64,000 bases of DNA from Halanaerobacter jeridensis (GCF_016908315.1 NZ_JAFBDQ010000001.1:248001-312000); one strand, 5' to 3'; shown: positions 27,120-36,044, numbered from the stretch's first letter. Notes: a model not told the origin generated them from the sequence alone. Numbers and translations: made by a program.

Positions 27120-27932
27120 ATTTTCAAATTAGAAGAAAAGAATGGGGTTAAATATTATCAAATTGAAGAATTTTCTCGGACCGGAATTGTTGATCATTGT
27201 TTCTCAACTAGGGTTGGTGGGGTGAGTAGTGATCAATACAGTAGTCTGAATTTGGGTTTACATGTAGCTGATAACAGTAATAATGTAATTAAAAACCGAA
27301 AGTTAGTGGTTAATCTTTTCGGAAATGATTTAGAAGATTTAGTAGCTGGGGAACAAGTACATGGTAGTAATATTAAAGTTGTAACAGAAAAAAATTGTGG
27401 TCAAGGTGCGAGGGAATATAAGACTTCCCTTTCCCAAACTGATGCTTTAATTACTACTGAAAAAGGTGTATTATTAAGTTCATATTATGCTGATTGTACT
27501 CCTTTGTTTTTTTTAGCTCCAGATATTCCAGCTGTAGGCTTAGCTCATGCAGGTTGGAAAGGTACTGTAAATAAAATAGGACAAAAAACTGTTTTAAAAA
27601 TGAAGGAAAAATTCGATATTAATATAAGTGAGTTATTAGTAGGGATTGGACCTCATATTGGTCTTTGCTGTTATCAAGTAGGAGAAAATGTAATAGATAA
27701 ATTAGCAGAATCATTTACAAAATGGCGTTCTTTGCTGCAAAAGCAAGAAGGTGACAAATGGAAGTTAGATTTAACAAAAGCTAATCTAATGCAATTACAA
27801 GAAATTGGAGTAAAAAATAAGAACATAATTAGTAGTGATTTGTGTACTTCTTGTGAGGAAGATCTTTTTTATTCTTACCGTAGAGATAATGGACGAACAG
27901 GACGTATGGCTAGTTTAATTAAAATAAGATAG
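27120..27932 (+). CDS. pgeF: PgeF/YfiH (LACC1-type) multicopper-oxidase-like protein, probable ATT start
   Basis: About 270 residues. Family marks are DHCFSTRVGGVS, GEQVHGSNIKVV, ADCTPLFFL, GLAHAGWKGT, IGPHIGLCCYQVG and FYSYRRDNGRTGRMAS. Family members act on purine nucleosides (phosphorylase/deaminase activity), and E. coli PgeF corrects peptidoglycan precursors. The first ATG/GTG/TTG in frame is GTG 27222, which would cut off the conserved FSTRVGG; the frame is open back to a TGA at 27102. The only strong ribosome site, AGGGGGT at 27107-27113, fits ATC 27117 or ATT 27120, so a rare start codon is likely. It sits between a kinase and a response regulator gene. Confidence 0.85.
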   Translation: MFKLEEKNGVKYYQIEEFSRTGIVDHCFSTRVGGVSSDQYSSLNLGLHVADNSNNVIKNRKLVVNLFGNDLEDLVAGEQVHGSNIKVVTEKNCGQGAREYKTSLSQTDALITTEKGVLLSSYYADCTPLFFLAPDIPAVGLAHAGWKGTVNKIGQKTVLKMKEKFDINISELLVGIGPHIGLCCYQVGENVIDKLAESFTKWRSLLQKQEGDKWKLDLTKANLMQLQEIGVKNKNIISSDLCTSCEEDLFYSYRRDNGRTGRMASLIKIR

Positions 27933-27948
27933 CGGAGGCTAGATAACT

Positions 27949-28644
27949 ATGGGAAATAAGATTTTAGTAGTTGATGATGAAGAAAATATAGTAAAATTAG
28001 TTAGTTATAACCTAGAACAAGAAGGGTATGAAATTATTACTGCCAATGAAGGTAAAGAGGCCTTAGCAAAGATAGAACAAGAGAATCCAGATTTAATGAT
28101 TCTTGATTTGATGTTACCTAAGGTTGATGGTTTCGATATTTGCCGTAAAGTTCGTAAAGATGGTAATACTAATAATTTACCGATTATTATTTTGTCTGCT
28201 AAAGAAGAAGAAATTGATAAGATTTTAGGATTAGAACTAGGAGCAGATGATTATGTGACTAAACCATTTAGTCCGCGTGAATTAATTGCTAGGGTTAAAG
28301 CAGTGTTAAGAAGGGTTGATTATACTGCAGATGAAGAAAAACAAGAAGTTTTAAAAACTGGTGCGGTTGAATTAGATTTAAAGAAGCATCAAGTTCGAAT
28401 TAACGATAAGGAAATTAATTTAACCCCTAAAGAATTTGAACTATTATCAATTTTGATTAAGCATCCTGGGCAAGTATTTTCACGAGATAATTTATTAGGA
28501 GAAATTTGGGATTATAATTATCATGGTGATACTAGAACAGTAGATGTACATGTTCGTAGGTTGCGTAAAAAAATAAGTGAATATAGTGAGCAAAAGCATA
28601 TTATTACTGTTAGAGGAGTAGGATATAAATTTAAAGAGGATTAA
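27949..28644 (+). CDS. OmpR/PhoB-family response regulator (PhoP-like)
   Basis: A 231-residue regulator with a full receiver domain (DDEEN near the start, phospho-acceptor in LMILDLMLPKVDG, Ser/Thr in ILSAK, Lys in VTKPF) and a winged-helix domain with NLTPKEFELLSILIKHPG and TRTVDVHVRRLRKKI. It is similar to, but clearly distinct from, the regulator at 22589. It is closest in style to PhoP/WalR. It starts 16 bases after pgeF, behind AGCGGAGG, and is closed by a strong terminator. By context it could pair with the PhoR-like kinase; the regular PhoP-type boxes before pstC would be candidate targets. Confidence 0.92.
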   Translation: MGNKILVVDDEENIVKLVSYNLEQEGYEIITANEGKEALAKIEQENPDLMILDLMLPKVDGFDICRKVRKDGNTNNLPIIILSAKEEEIDKILGLELGADDYVTKPFSPRELIARVKAVLRRVDYTADEEKQEVLKTGAVELDLKKHQVRINDKEINLTPKEFELLSILIKHPGQVFSRDNLLGEIWDYNYHGDTRTVDVHVRRLRKKISEYSEQKHIITVRGVGYKFKED

Positions 28645-28685
28645 TAAGTAAATTTTATTTTACATATAAATACAATTTGTATTTA

Positions 28686-28720
28686 AGCCTAGAATCAATT
28701 GATTCTAGGCTGCTTTTTTT
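28686..28720 (+). terminator. Strong intrinsic terminator after the second response regulator
   Basis: A perfect palindrome from AGCCTAGAATCAA to TTGATTCTAGGCT (28686-28711) is followed by GCTTTTTTT. It ends the two-component gene run. Confidence 0.9.
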
Positions 28721-28747
28721 GAATAAAAATTATATTTATGCTAAGAT
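28719..28747 (+). promoter_or_regulatory. Sigma-A promoter of the symporter pair
   Basis: TTGAAT (28719-28724), 17 bases, TAAGAT (28742-28747), with the putP-type start codon 47 bases on. Its -35 box begins in the T run of the preceding terminator, a compact arrangement. Confidence 0.5.
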
Positions 28748-28793
28748 AATAAAGACCCAATCTAAAAATAAATAGTGGAGGGATGTAGCTAAT

Positions 28794-30263
28794 ATGATTG
28801 ATGTACAAGCTTTAATTACATTTATTATTTACTTTATTTTTCTAATGTTTGTAGGTTATTATTTTTATAAGAATACTACAACAGTAGAAGATTACTTACT
28901 TGGTGGTAGAGGGATGGGCAGTTGGGTAACTGCTTTATCTGCTCAGGCTAGTGATATGAGTGGTTGGTTATTGATGGGTTTACCTGGTGCTGTTTATGCT
29001 GGAGGTACTAAAGAATCTTGGATTGCTATTGGATTGTTTATCGGTACTGTGCTGAATTGGCAGTTTGTAGCACCTAGATTAAGAGTTTATACTGGTAAAT
29101 TAAATTCAATGACTTTAGCTTCTTTTTTTGAAGATAGGTTTAAAGATCCAACAGGTTTAATTAGAATTTTAGGTGCGATCATAACTCTGATTTTCTTTAC
29201 TATCTATGCTTCTTCTGGTTTAGTAGCAGCTGGGAAATTATTTAAAGCTATGTTTAGTATTGATTATAGCTTAGCAGTTTTAATTGGTGGTTTTGTGATT
29301 ATTTTATATACTTTTTTAGGTGGTTTTTTAGCAGTTTGTTGGACTGACTTATTTCAGGGCTTATTGATGTTCTTTGCTATTACAGTAGTTCCTATGCTAG
29401 CTTATGATAGTGTGGGAGGATTTGCAGGAGTTAAAGAAGCAATGTTAGCTCGTGATATTTCAACTAATATAATACCTGAAGTTAGTATGCCGTTGATTGC
29501 TATTATTTCTACAATGGCTTGGGGTTTAGGTTATTTTGGTCAGCCCCATATTTTAGCTAGATTTATGAGCATTGATTCAATTAAAAAGATACCAAAGTCG
29601 ATGACAATTGCAATTGTCTGGGTCTTTATTTCTTTGGGAGGAGCAATCGTAGTAGGATTAATTTCAATTCCGATGTTCGCTTCTATTCCTGATCCAGAAT
29701 GGGTTTTTATTGAGATGATACGAAATATCTTTAATCCTTGGGTTGGAGGTATATTACTGGCAGCTATTTTATCAGCGATTATGTCGACAATTGATTCACA
29801 ATTACTTGTTTCTTCTTCAACTTTAACAGAAGATTTTTATGATAAGATTATTAATCGGGATGCCTCTGAAAAAGAATTAATGCATGTAGGAAGAATTTGT
29901 GTGTTATTAATTTCAATTGTCGCATTATTTTTAGCTATGGATCCTGATAGCACAGTTTTAGGATTGGTTTCCTATGCTTGGGGTGGATTTGGAGCAGCAT
30001 TTGGTCCAATAGTTTTATTTGCCCTTTTCTCTCGAAAAACAAGTTGGAAGTCTGTCTTAACTGGTATGCTAGTAGGGACAATAGTCTTAGTAGTTTGGAA
30101 ACAGATTGGCTTAGGGGCTACAATGTATGAAATAGTTCCTGGTTTTATTGCTAATGTATTAACAATTACGATTATGAATTTATTCTATCCAGCGCAGAAT
30201 GAAGAAATATTTGCAGAGTTTGATGATGTAGTTTATAAAACAAAACATAAATTAACTAAGTAA
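28794..30263 (+). CDS. putP: Sodium/proline symporter (SSS family)
   Basis: A 489-residue carrier with about 13 hydrophobic helices. The sodium:solute symporter family is clear from VEDYLLGGRGMGSWVTALSAQASDMSGWLLMGLPG, GFLAVCWTDLFQGLLM and the ILSAIMSTIDSQLLVSSS segment typical of PutP. It takes up proline with Na+, as nutrient or compatible solute; the latter suits a halophile. It is followed after 19 bases by an alanine-type Na+ symporter and probably cotranscribed from the promoter at 28719. Proline specificity is by family resemblance and not proven. Confidence 0.9.
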   Translation: MIDVQALITFIIYFIFLMFVGYYFYKNTTTVEDYLLGGRGMGSWVTALSAQASDMSGWLLMGLPGAVYAGGTKESWIAIGLFIGTVLNWQFVAPRLRVYTGKLNSMTLASFFEDRFKDPTGLIRILGAIITLIFFTIYASSGLVAAGKLFKAMFSIDYSLAVLIGGFVIILYTFLGGFLAVCWTDLFQGLLMFFAITVVPMLAYDSVGGFAGVKEAMLARDISTNIIPEVSMPLIAIISTMAWGLGYFGQPHILARFMSIDSIKKIPKSMTIAIVWVFISLGGAIVVGLISIPMFASIPDPEWVFIEMIRNIFNPWVGGILLAAILSAIMSTIDSQLLVSSSTLTEDFYDKIINRDASEKELMHVGRICVLLISIVALFLAMDPDSTVLGLVSYAWGGFGAAFGPIVLFALFSRKTSWKSVLTGMLVGTIVLVVWKQIGLGATMYEIVPGFIANVLTITIMNLFYPAQNEEIFAEFDDVVYKTKHKLTK

Positions 30264-30282
30264 CTAGGGGTGAGTAGTGATT

Positions 30283-31644
30283 ATGGAGCAGATAATCAAT
30301 TTTTTCAATCAACTAAGTAGTTTTGTCTGGGGACCAGTAGCGATTATTTTATTATTAGGAACAGGGATTTATTTATCAATTAAGTTAAGATTAGTTCAAA
30401 TAAGAAAATTAAAATCTGGATTTCAAATTTTATTTGGTCTGGATGAAGAAGAAGAAACTAAAGAAGGAGAAATTAGTAATTTTGAGGCTTTGACTTCAGC
30501 TTTATCTGCTACAATTGGAACAGGAAATATAGCAGGAGTAGGAACTGCTATTGCTTTAGGAGGACCCGGAGCCTTATTTTGGATGTGGGTTACAGCTTTT
30601 TTCGGTATGGCTACTAAATATGCAAGTTGCTTACTAGGGTCAAAATATAGAGTAATTGATGAAAATGGAGAAGCAAGTGGAGGCCCGATGTATTATTTAG
30701 AAAAAGGTTTAAATCAAAAATGGTTAGCTTTATTATTTTCTTTATTCGCTATTTTAGCTTCATTTGGGATTGGAAATATGGTGCAGGCAAATTCAGTAGC
30801 TGAACCATTGCAAGCTCATTTGAATATTCCCAAAGGTATTACGGGGGTTGTTTTAGGAGCTTTAGTCTGTTTAGTGATTATTGGAGGAATTAAAAGAATT
30901 GGTAAAGTTGCTAGTAAAATAGTACCATTGATGTCAGCGGTTTATATTATAGGAGCAATGACTATTATTATAAGTAATTTTCAGCAATTGCCTGCTGCTA
31001 TTACTTTGATTATTAAACATGCCTTTAGCCCTACTTCTGCAATAGGTGGTTTTGCAGGTTCAGCGGTGATGATGACATTGCGTTATGGAATTGCTAGGGG
31101 AGTATTTTCTAATGAAGCAGGATTAGGTAGTGCTCCGATGGTTTATGCTGCTGCTAAGACTGATAAAGCAGTTAGAGAAGGATTGGTAGCAATGGTAGGT
31201 CCCTTGATTGATACATTAATTATTTGTACAATGACAGGTTTAGTGATTATTACGACTGGTGCTTGGAAATTAGTGAATCAAGCAACTGGGGAAGGATTTA
31301 TTGGTGCTGAGTTAACTGCGAAAGCATTTAATTTAGGCTTACCTGGCCCAGGGCGATATTTAATAACTTTTAGTATTGTTTTCTTTGCTTTCTCCACTAT
31401 TTTAACGTGGTCTTATTATGGAGACCGGTCAATTAAATATTTGTTTGGGTCTGAATATGTATCAGTGTATCGCTGGATTTTTGTCTTGATTGTACCGCTA
31501 GGCGCTAGCCTAAAATTAGATTTAGTTTGGGCATTGTCTGATGTGGCTAATGGGTTAATGATTTTTCCTAACCTAATTGGTATTTTAGGTTTATCAGGTG
31601 TAGTATTTAAGATGACTAAAGATTATTTTGCAAAAAAAATATAG
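30283..31644 (+). CDS. Sodium:alanine/glycine symporter (AGCS family)
   Basis: A 453-residue carrier with about ten hydrophobic helices. AGCS signature phrases are present: NFEALTSALSATIGTGNIAGVGTAIALGGPGALFWMW, GGPMYYLEKG, and FSNEAGLGSAPMVYAAAKT. Family members bring in alanine or glycine with Na+. ATG 30283 is preferred because AGGGGTGA lies nine bases before it; GTG 30277 is too close. A terminator follows. With putP it forms a pair of amino-acid importers that could supply nitrogen, carbon or osmoprotectants. Confidence 0.93.
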   Translation: MEQIINFFNQLSSFVWGPVAIILLLGTGIYLSIKLRLVQIRKLKSGFQILFGLDEEEETKEGEISNFEALTSALSATIGTGNIAGVGTAIALGGPGALFWMWVTAFFGMATKYASCLLGSKYRVIDENGEASGGPMYYLEKGLNQKWLALLFSLFAILASFGIGNMVQANSVAEPLQAHLNIPKGITGVVLGALVCLVIIGGIKRIGKVASKIVPLMSAVYIIGAMTIIISNFQQLPAAITLIIKHAFSPTSAIGGFAGSAVMMTLRYGIARGVFSNEAGLGSAPMVYAAAKTDKAVREGLVAMVGPLIDTLIICTMTGLVIITTGAWKLVNQATGEGFIGAELTAKAFNLGLPGPGRYLITFSIVFFAFSTILTWSYYGDRSIKYLFGSEYVSVYRWIFVLIVPLGASLKLDLVWALSDVANGLMIFPNLIGILGLSGVVFKMTKDYFAKKI

Positions 31645-31654
31645 TGAATTATTT

Positions 31655-31695
31655 AAAGAGATAGGGGGGGAGAATTTACCCTATCTCTTTGTTTT
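31655..31695 (+). terminator. Intrinsic terminator after the alanine symporter
   Basis: AAAGAGATAGGG pairs with CCCTATCTCTTT around a 12-base G-rich loop, then GTTTTGGTTT. Ten bases lie between the stop codon and the stem. Confidence 0.8.
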
Positions 31696-31706
31696 GGTTT
31701 AAAACA

Positions 31707-31765
31707 TTGCATAAAAAAATTTTTTATGGTAAAATAATAACAAGGAATTTATGCAAGCGATTGCA
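31707..31765 (+). promoter_or_regulatory. Promoter and LacI-type operator of the regulator gene
   Basis: TTGCAT (31707-31712), 17 bases, TAAAAT (31730-31735) form a promoter. Just past the likely start of transcription lies the palindrome TGCAAGCGATTGCA (31752-31765), matching the usual LacI/GalR operator with its central CG. The regulator gene starts at 31832, so autoregulation is expected. Confidence 0.7.
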
Positions 31766-31831
31766 TTAAACCTAATTGATAGCTAAAATTTAAAGTTATA
31801 GTTGCTTTATAAGATTATAGGGAGTGATGTA

Positions 31832-32863
31832 GTGCAAAAGGTAACGATGAAAGATGTGGCTAAGTTAGCTGGGGTTTCGACATCTACTGTATCTAGGGTT
31901 GTATCTGATGATGATAGAATAAGCCAGGATACCAAGGAAAAAGTATTGGAAGTAATGGAAAAATTAAATTATTATCCGAATTCAGCAGCTAGAAGTTTAG
32001 CTAATAAAGAAACAGAGATAATAGGACTAGTGATGCCTTCATATGAAGAAGATATCTTTATTAATCCTTTTTTCCAAGAAGTTTTAAAAGGGGTTAGCTC
32101 AATTACATCTAAAAATTCTTTTGATATTTTAATTGCTACTAATCATGAAGGAGAAGATGATTTAGATGTGTTGAAAAGAATTGTTCAGACTCAAAGAGTA
32201 GATGGCTTAATTTTAACTCGGTCTAAAAAAGACGATGAAGGTATTAAATACTCAAAAGAACATAATATTCCTTTTGTATTGATTGGGAGCTGCTTAGAAT
32301 ACGATGATATTCCAGCCGTTGATAATGATAATAAACAGGCGGCTTACAATTTGACATCACTTTTGATTAATAAGGGGAGGAGAAAAATAGCTTTTATAAG
32401 TGGCGAAATAAATTCAATTGTTACTTTAAAAAGATATAAAGGCTATTTAAATGCTCTACAAGAACATGATATCGAAGTTAATGATGATTATTTTATATCT
32501 GATGAATTTTTAGAAGAGAGCGGATATAAATTAATGTCTGAATTGTTAAAATTAAATGATAAGCCTGATGCAATTGTATGTGCTGATGATTTGATCTGTG
32601 TTGGGGTTTTAAAAAGAATTAAAGAATCAAAGAAATATAATGTCCCAGAAGATATAATGCTTGCTAGTTTCAATAATACTATATTAGCGAAATATTCTAA
32701 TCCAACTATAACTTCGGTTGATATTAACTCTGTCCAATTAGGGAAAAAAGCCAGTAAAAAATTAATTAATAATTTAAATAAGAAGTCTAAAAGTGATAAT
32801 AGTAAAGAAATTTTAGATTATAAGATTATAAAACGAGACTCAACTTTGTTGAATAACGAGTAA
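31832..32863 (+). CDS. LacI/GalR-family repressor of the adjacent ABC importer
   Basis: A 343-residue LacI-family regulator: helix-turn-helix TMKDVAKLAGVSTSTVSRVV at the N-terminus, hinge helix YYPNSAARSLANKE, then a periplasmic-binding-protein-like ligand domain. GTG 31832 follows GGAGTGATGTA; the longer frame from 31802 includes residues outside the family pattern. Nearly identical palindromes TGCAAGCGATTGCA and TGCAACCGTTTGCA lie before this gene and before the binding-protein gene, so it probably controls both. The inducer is likely the importer's sugar or sugar phosphate. Confidence 0.92.
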   Translation: MQKVTMKDVAKLAGVSTSTVSRVVSDDDRISQDTKEKVLEVMEKLNYYPNSAARSLANKETEIIGLVMPSYEEDIFINPFFQEVLKGVSSITSKNSFDILIATNHEGEDDLDVLKRIVQTQRVDGLILTRSKKDDEGIKYSKEHNIPFVLIGSCLEYDDIPAVDNDNKQAAYNLTSLLINKGRRKIAFISGEINSIVTLKRYKGYLNALQEHDIEVNDDYFISDEFLEESGYKLMSELLKLNDKPDAIVCADDLICVGVLKRIKESKKYNVPEDIMLASFNNTILAKYSNPTITSVDINSVQLGKKASKKLINNLNKKSKSDNSKEILDYKIIKRDSTLLNNE

Positions 32864-32882
32864 TAGAAGTTTTTTTATTTTA

Positions 32883-32896
32883 TGCAACCGTTTGCA
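32883..32896 (+). promoter_or_regulatory. LacI-type operator before the ABC importer
   Basis: TGCAACCGTTTGCA is a 14-bp near-perfect palindrome with central CG, between the repressor stop and the binding-protein start. It shares the TGCAA-N-CG-TTGCA frame with the operator at 31752. Confidence 0.75.
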
Positions 32897-32920
32897 CAAT
32901 AAAAAATGGGAGAGATTTAT

Positions 32921-34258
32921 ATGAAATCAAAAGGAAAGTTAATGGTAATTTTATCACTTGTGTTAGTATTTGGATTATTAATAACAGGTTGTGGTGCTGA
33001 TGATACAAAGTCTACTACTGAAAATTCTTCTGATGAGAATTCTGCTGCAAAAGTAAAGGTTAATATTTTTCAATTTAAAGTTGAAGTTAAGGATGCATTA
33101 GAAGATGCTGCTGAAAAATATATGGCAGAAAATCCTAATGTAGAACTTAAAATTCAGACTGTTGGTGGAGGCGATGATTATGGTGCTGCTTTAAGGTCAA
33201 AATTTGCTTCAGGCAATGAACCAGCAGTATTTAATGTAGGTGGTCCTCAGGATGTAGCAGATTGGAAAAATAAGCTGGAAGATCTATCAGACCAGAGTTG
33301 GGTTGATTTAGCATATAATGGAGTTTTGGATGGAGTTACAGTTGATGATAAAGTTTTTGGATTGCCATTTAATCAAGAAGGCTATGGTTTTATTTATAAT
33401 AAATCTATTTTTAAAAAAGCTGGAATTGAGGCAGAATCTATTAAAAGTTATGCTGAATTAAAAGCAGCTGTAGAGAAGTTAGATAGTCAAAAAGAAGAAT
33501 TAGGATTAAAGTCTGTATTTGCTTTTCCTGCTAAAGAAACTTGGGTAACAGGATTACATTTATCAAATGCAGCTTTATCTAATGAATTTGAAAATGTATT
33601 GAAAGCATATGAGTCAAAAGAGGTTGACTTTAAATATGGTGAAGGTTTAAAGAAATTAATAGATTTACAAGCTGATTATGCATATAAGCCCGATGGAACA
33701 AAGGGCTCTTTAAATGCTGTTGATTATGCTACGCAAGTTGAAGAATTGTTTTCTTTAGAACAAGTTGCAATTATTCAACAAGGTAATTGGGCTTATGGAA
33801 GTATTGCAGGAATAGATAAGCAAGTAGCTCAAAATGTTGGATTTTTACCAATGCCAGTAGTGGGATCTACAGAGGATTCTATTCCTGTAGGAATTCCAAT
33901 GTATTGGGCAGTAAACAATGCTAAAAGTAAAGAAGTTAAAGATGCTGCTAAAGATTTCTTGAGTTGGTTATATACTTCTGAGCAGGGAAAGAAAATTGTA
34001 ATTAATGATTTCGGGTTTATTCCCGCTCTTAGAGGATATGAAGGTCCAGAGTTAGAACCAAGCGATCCATTAGCTAGAGATATTCTAAAATATTCTAATC
34101 AAGATCGGACAATGCCTTGGGTATTCATGGGTTATCCATCTGGTTGGGGGATGAATGTTTTAGGGACTAATATTCAAAGCTATTTAGCTGGTGATATGAC
34201 TTGGGACCAACTTGTGAAAGACTCTCAGAAAGAATGGGCTAAGGCAAGAGAAGAGTAG
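32921..34258 (+). CDS. Carbohydrate-type ABC importer binding lipoprotein
   Basis: A 445-residue extracellular solute-binding protein. It has a lipoprotein signal (LLITGC, Cys near residue 25), a Ser/Asn/Thr-rich linker, then a family 1 binding fold (EKYMAENPNVELKIQTV, SGNEPAVFNVGGP, VFGLPFNQEGYGFIYNKSIFKKAGI, QGNWAYGSI). It delivers a sugar or glycerol-phosphate compound to the two permeases. ATG 32921 is chosen because GGGAGAG precedes it. The glycerophosphodiesterase downstream hints at glycerophosphodiester or glycerol 3-phosphate, but the sequence alone does not decide between that and an oligosaccharide. Confidence 0.88.
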   Translation: MKSKGKLMVILSLVLVFGLLITGCGADDTKSTTENSSDENSAAKVKVNIFQFKVEVKDALEDAAEKYMAENPNVELKIQTVGGGDDYGAALRSKFASGNEPAVFNVGGPQDVADWKNKLEDLSDQSWVDLAYNGVLDGVTVDDKVFGLPFNQEGYGFIYNKSIFKKAGIEAESIKSYAELKAAVEKLDSQKEELGLKSVFAFPAKETWVTGLHLSNAALSNEFENVLKAYESKEVDFKYGEGLKKLIDLQADYAYKPDGTKGSLNAVDYATQVEELFSLEQVAIIQQGNWAYGSIAGIDKQVAQNVGFLPMPVVGSTEDSIPVGIPMYWAVNNAKSKEVKDAAKDFLSWLYTSEQGKKIVINDFGFIPALRGYEGPELEPSDPLARDILKYSNQDRTMPWVFMGYPSGWGMNVLGTNIQSYLAGDMTWDQLVKDSQKEWAKAREE

Positions 34259-34269
34259 AAATTATAAAG

Positions 34270-34305
34270 AAAGAGAAGAAGGCATAATTATGCCTCCTTC
34301 TCTTT
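34270..34305 (+). terminator. Hairpin between binding protein and permease genes
   Basis: An 18-bp stem with one mismatch (AAAGAGAAGAAGGCATAA against TTATGCCTCCTTCTCTTT) and essentially no loop. It lies inside the importer operon, so partial termination or transcript protection would give more binding protein than permease. Confidence 0.6.
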
Positions 34306-34347
34306 GCTTAATAGTTAAAAATTTAGTAGATTTAGGGAGTGAAAATA

Positions 34348-35211
34348 ATGAAAAAAAATAAGCTTATTTTTTGGGCTTTTGTAGGACCTTCTTTATTAGC
34401 TTTTACTTTAGTTGTTTTAGCACCTTTATTAATGGGGATTTATTATTCTTTTACTAATTGGAATGGAATTGCAGCAAATGTTAGTTTTGTAGGTTTAGAT
34501 AATTATATAGAAATGTTTAACGATAGTAGTTTTTTAGATTCTTTTATATTTACTACTAAATTTACTATAGTTTCTGTTATAGCTGTTAATGCAATTGGTT
34601 TTGCTCTAGCTTTGTTAGTTACAAGAGGCTTAAAAATAAGTAACTTTTTGCGGACTATTTTTTTCATGCCCAATTTAATTGGTGGTTTGATTTTAGGGTT
34701 TATTTGGCAGTTTATTTTTACTAAAGGATTTGCGGCATTAGGAGAGTTAACTGGGCAAGGATGGTTATTAGGTTGGCTATCTAATCAGGAAACTGGATTT
34801 TGGGGTTTAGCAATTTTGTTAGCCTGGAAAATGTCTGGTTATGTAATGGTTATTTATGTAGCAGGAATTCAAGGAATCCCAGAGGAGTTAGTTGAAGCAG
34901 CTAAAATAGATGGTGCTAATGCTTGGGAGAGAGTCAAACATATTGTCTTTCCACTAATTAGACCGGCTTTTACTGCTAGTCTATTTTTAACTCTCTCTAA
35001 TTCATTTAAATTATTTGATCCTAACTTATCTTTAACTAGTGGTGGACCAGCCCGCTCTACTGAAATGTTAGCTTTGAATATTTATAAAACTGCATTTACT
35101 TTTAGAGAAATGGGTGTAGCCCAAGCTAAGGCAGTTATATTTTTGATAGTTGTTGGTATTGTAACTCTTACTCAAGTCCATTTCACTAAAAAAGGCGAGG
35201 TGGAAATGTAA
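34348..35211 (+). CDS. ABC importer permease, MalF/UgpA type
   Basis: A 287-residue integral membrane permease with six helices. The EAA loop that docks with the ATPase is present as EELVEAAKIDGANAWERVKHIVFPLIRPAF, and the N-terminus FVGPSLLAFTLVVLAPLLMGIYYSFTNW is typical of the UgpA/LacF group. ATG 34348 follows AGGGAGTG. Its stop overlaps the next permease start by one base (TAATG), showing translational coupling. It acts as one half of the membrane channel for the upstream binding protein. Confidence 0.92.
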   Translation: MKKNKLIFWAFVGPSLLAFTLVVLAPLLMGIYYSFTNWNGIAANVSFVGLDNYIEMFNDSSFLDSFIFTTKFTIVSVIAVNAIGFALALLVTRGLKISNFLRTIFFMPNLIGGLILGFIWQFIFTKGFAALGELTGQGWLLGWLSNQETGFWGLAILLAWKMSGYVMVIYVAGIQGIPEELVEAAKIDGANAWERVKHIVFPLIRPAFTASLFLTLSNSFKLFDPNLSLTSGGPARSTEMLALNIYKTAFTFREMGVAQAKAVIFLIVVGIVTLTQVHFTKKGEVEM

Positions 35212-36026
35212 TGAATAAACAAAAGAAATTAATTTTACGAATTATAAGTGTTTTATCTGCAGGATTATTTTTAGTACCATTTTATATTATGCTCATTAAT
35301 TCCTTTAAAACAAAAAAACAATTGTTTTTAGATACTTTAGGTTTCCCAAAAACTTTTGATTTTAATAATTATATAGTGGCCTGGGAGAGATTAGAGTTTT
35401 TAAAAGTATTTTTCAACTCATTAATTATAACTGTAGGTAGTTTAACGATTGTAATTATTTTTTCTTCTATGGCAGCATGGATGTTACAAAGAACTAAATC
35501 AAAGTTGAGTACTTTCATCTTTTTTGTCTTTGTTGCTTCTATGTTAATTCCTTTTCAGGCAGTTATGTTACCTTTAGTTAGAATAATGGGTAAATTAAAT
35601 TTATTGAATATGCCTGGTTTGATTTTTATGTATTTAGGATTTCAATCTAGTTTATCGATTTTTCTATACCATGGTTTTGTTAAAGGGATTCCTAAGGCAT
35701 TAGATGAAGCAGCTATTATAGATGGTTGTAATTCATTTCAAATTTTTTGGTATATTATTTTTCCGTTATTAAAACCAATTACAATTACAGTATCTGTTTT
35801 AAATGCTGTTTGGATTTGGAATGATTATCTCTTACCATCACTTGTAATTAATAAAGAAGCGAGTCATACTATTCCACTACGTATTTTCTTCTTCTTTGGT
35901 GAATATACAAAACAGTGGCATTTAGCTATGGCAGGTCTTACTTTGGCAATTATCCCGGTTATAATCTTTTACTTCTTTGCTCAAAAACATATTATTAAAG
36001 GAGTTACTGATGGTAGTGTGAAATAA
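35211..36026 (+). CDS. ABC importer permease, MalG/UgpE type
   Basis: A 271-residue permease with six helices, starting PFYIMLINSFKTKKQLFLDTLGFPKTFDFNNY as in MalG/UgpE proteins, with EAA loop ALDEAAIIDGCNSFQIFWYIIFPLLKP. It forms the channel with the preceding permease. No ATPase gene is found nearby, so the importer must borrow a shared ATPase of MsmX/MsiK type encoded elsewhere, as is common in Firmicutes. A terminator follows. Confidence 0.92.
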   Translation: MNKQKKLILRIISVLSAGLFLVPFYIMLINSFKTKKQLFLDTLGFPKTFDFNNYIVAWERLEFLKVFFNSLIITVGSLTIVIIFSSMAAWMLQRTKSKLSTFIFFVFVASMLIPFQAVMLPLVRIMGKLNLLNMPGLIFMYLGFQSSLSIFLYHGFVKGIPKALDEAAIIDGCNSFQIFWYIIFPLLKPITITVSVLNAVWIWNDYLLPSLVINKEASHTIPLRIFFFFGEYTKQWHLAMAGLTLAIIPVIIFYFFAQKHIIKGVTDGSVK

Positions 36027-36044
36027 TTATATATGAGTCTGTTT

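Noticed and set aside
27222-27932. pgeF starting at GTG 27222
   Set aside because: It would cut away the conserved FSTRVGG block, and no ribosome site precedes this GTG; the upstream AGGGGGT fits an ATT/ATC start.
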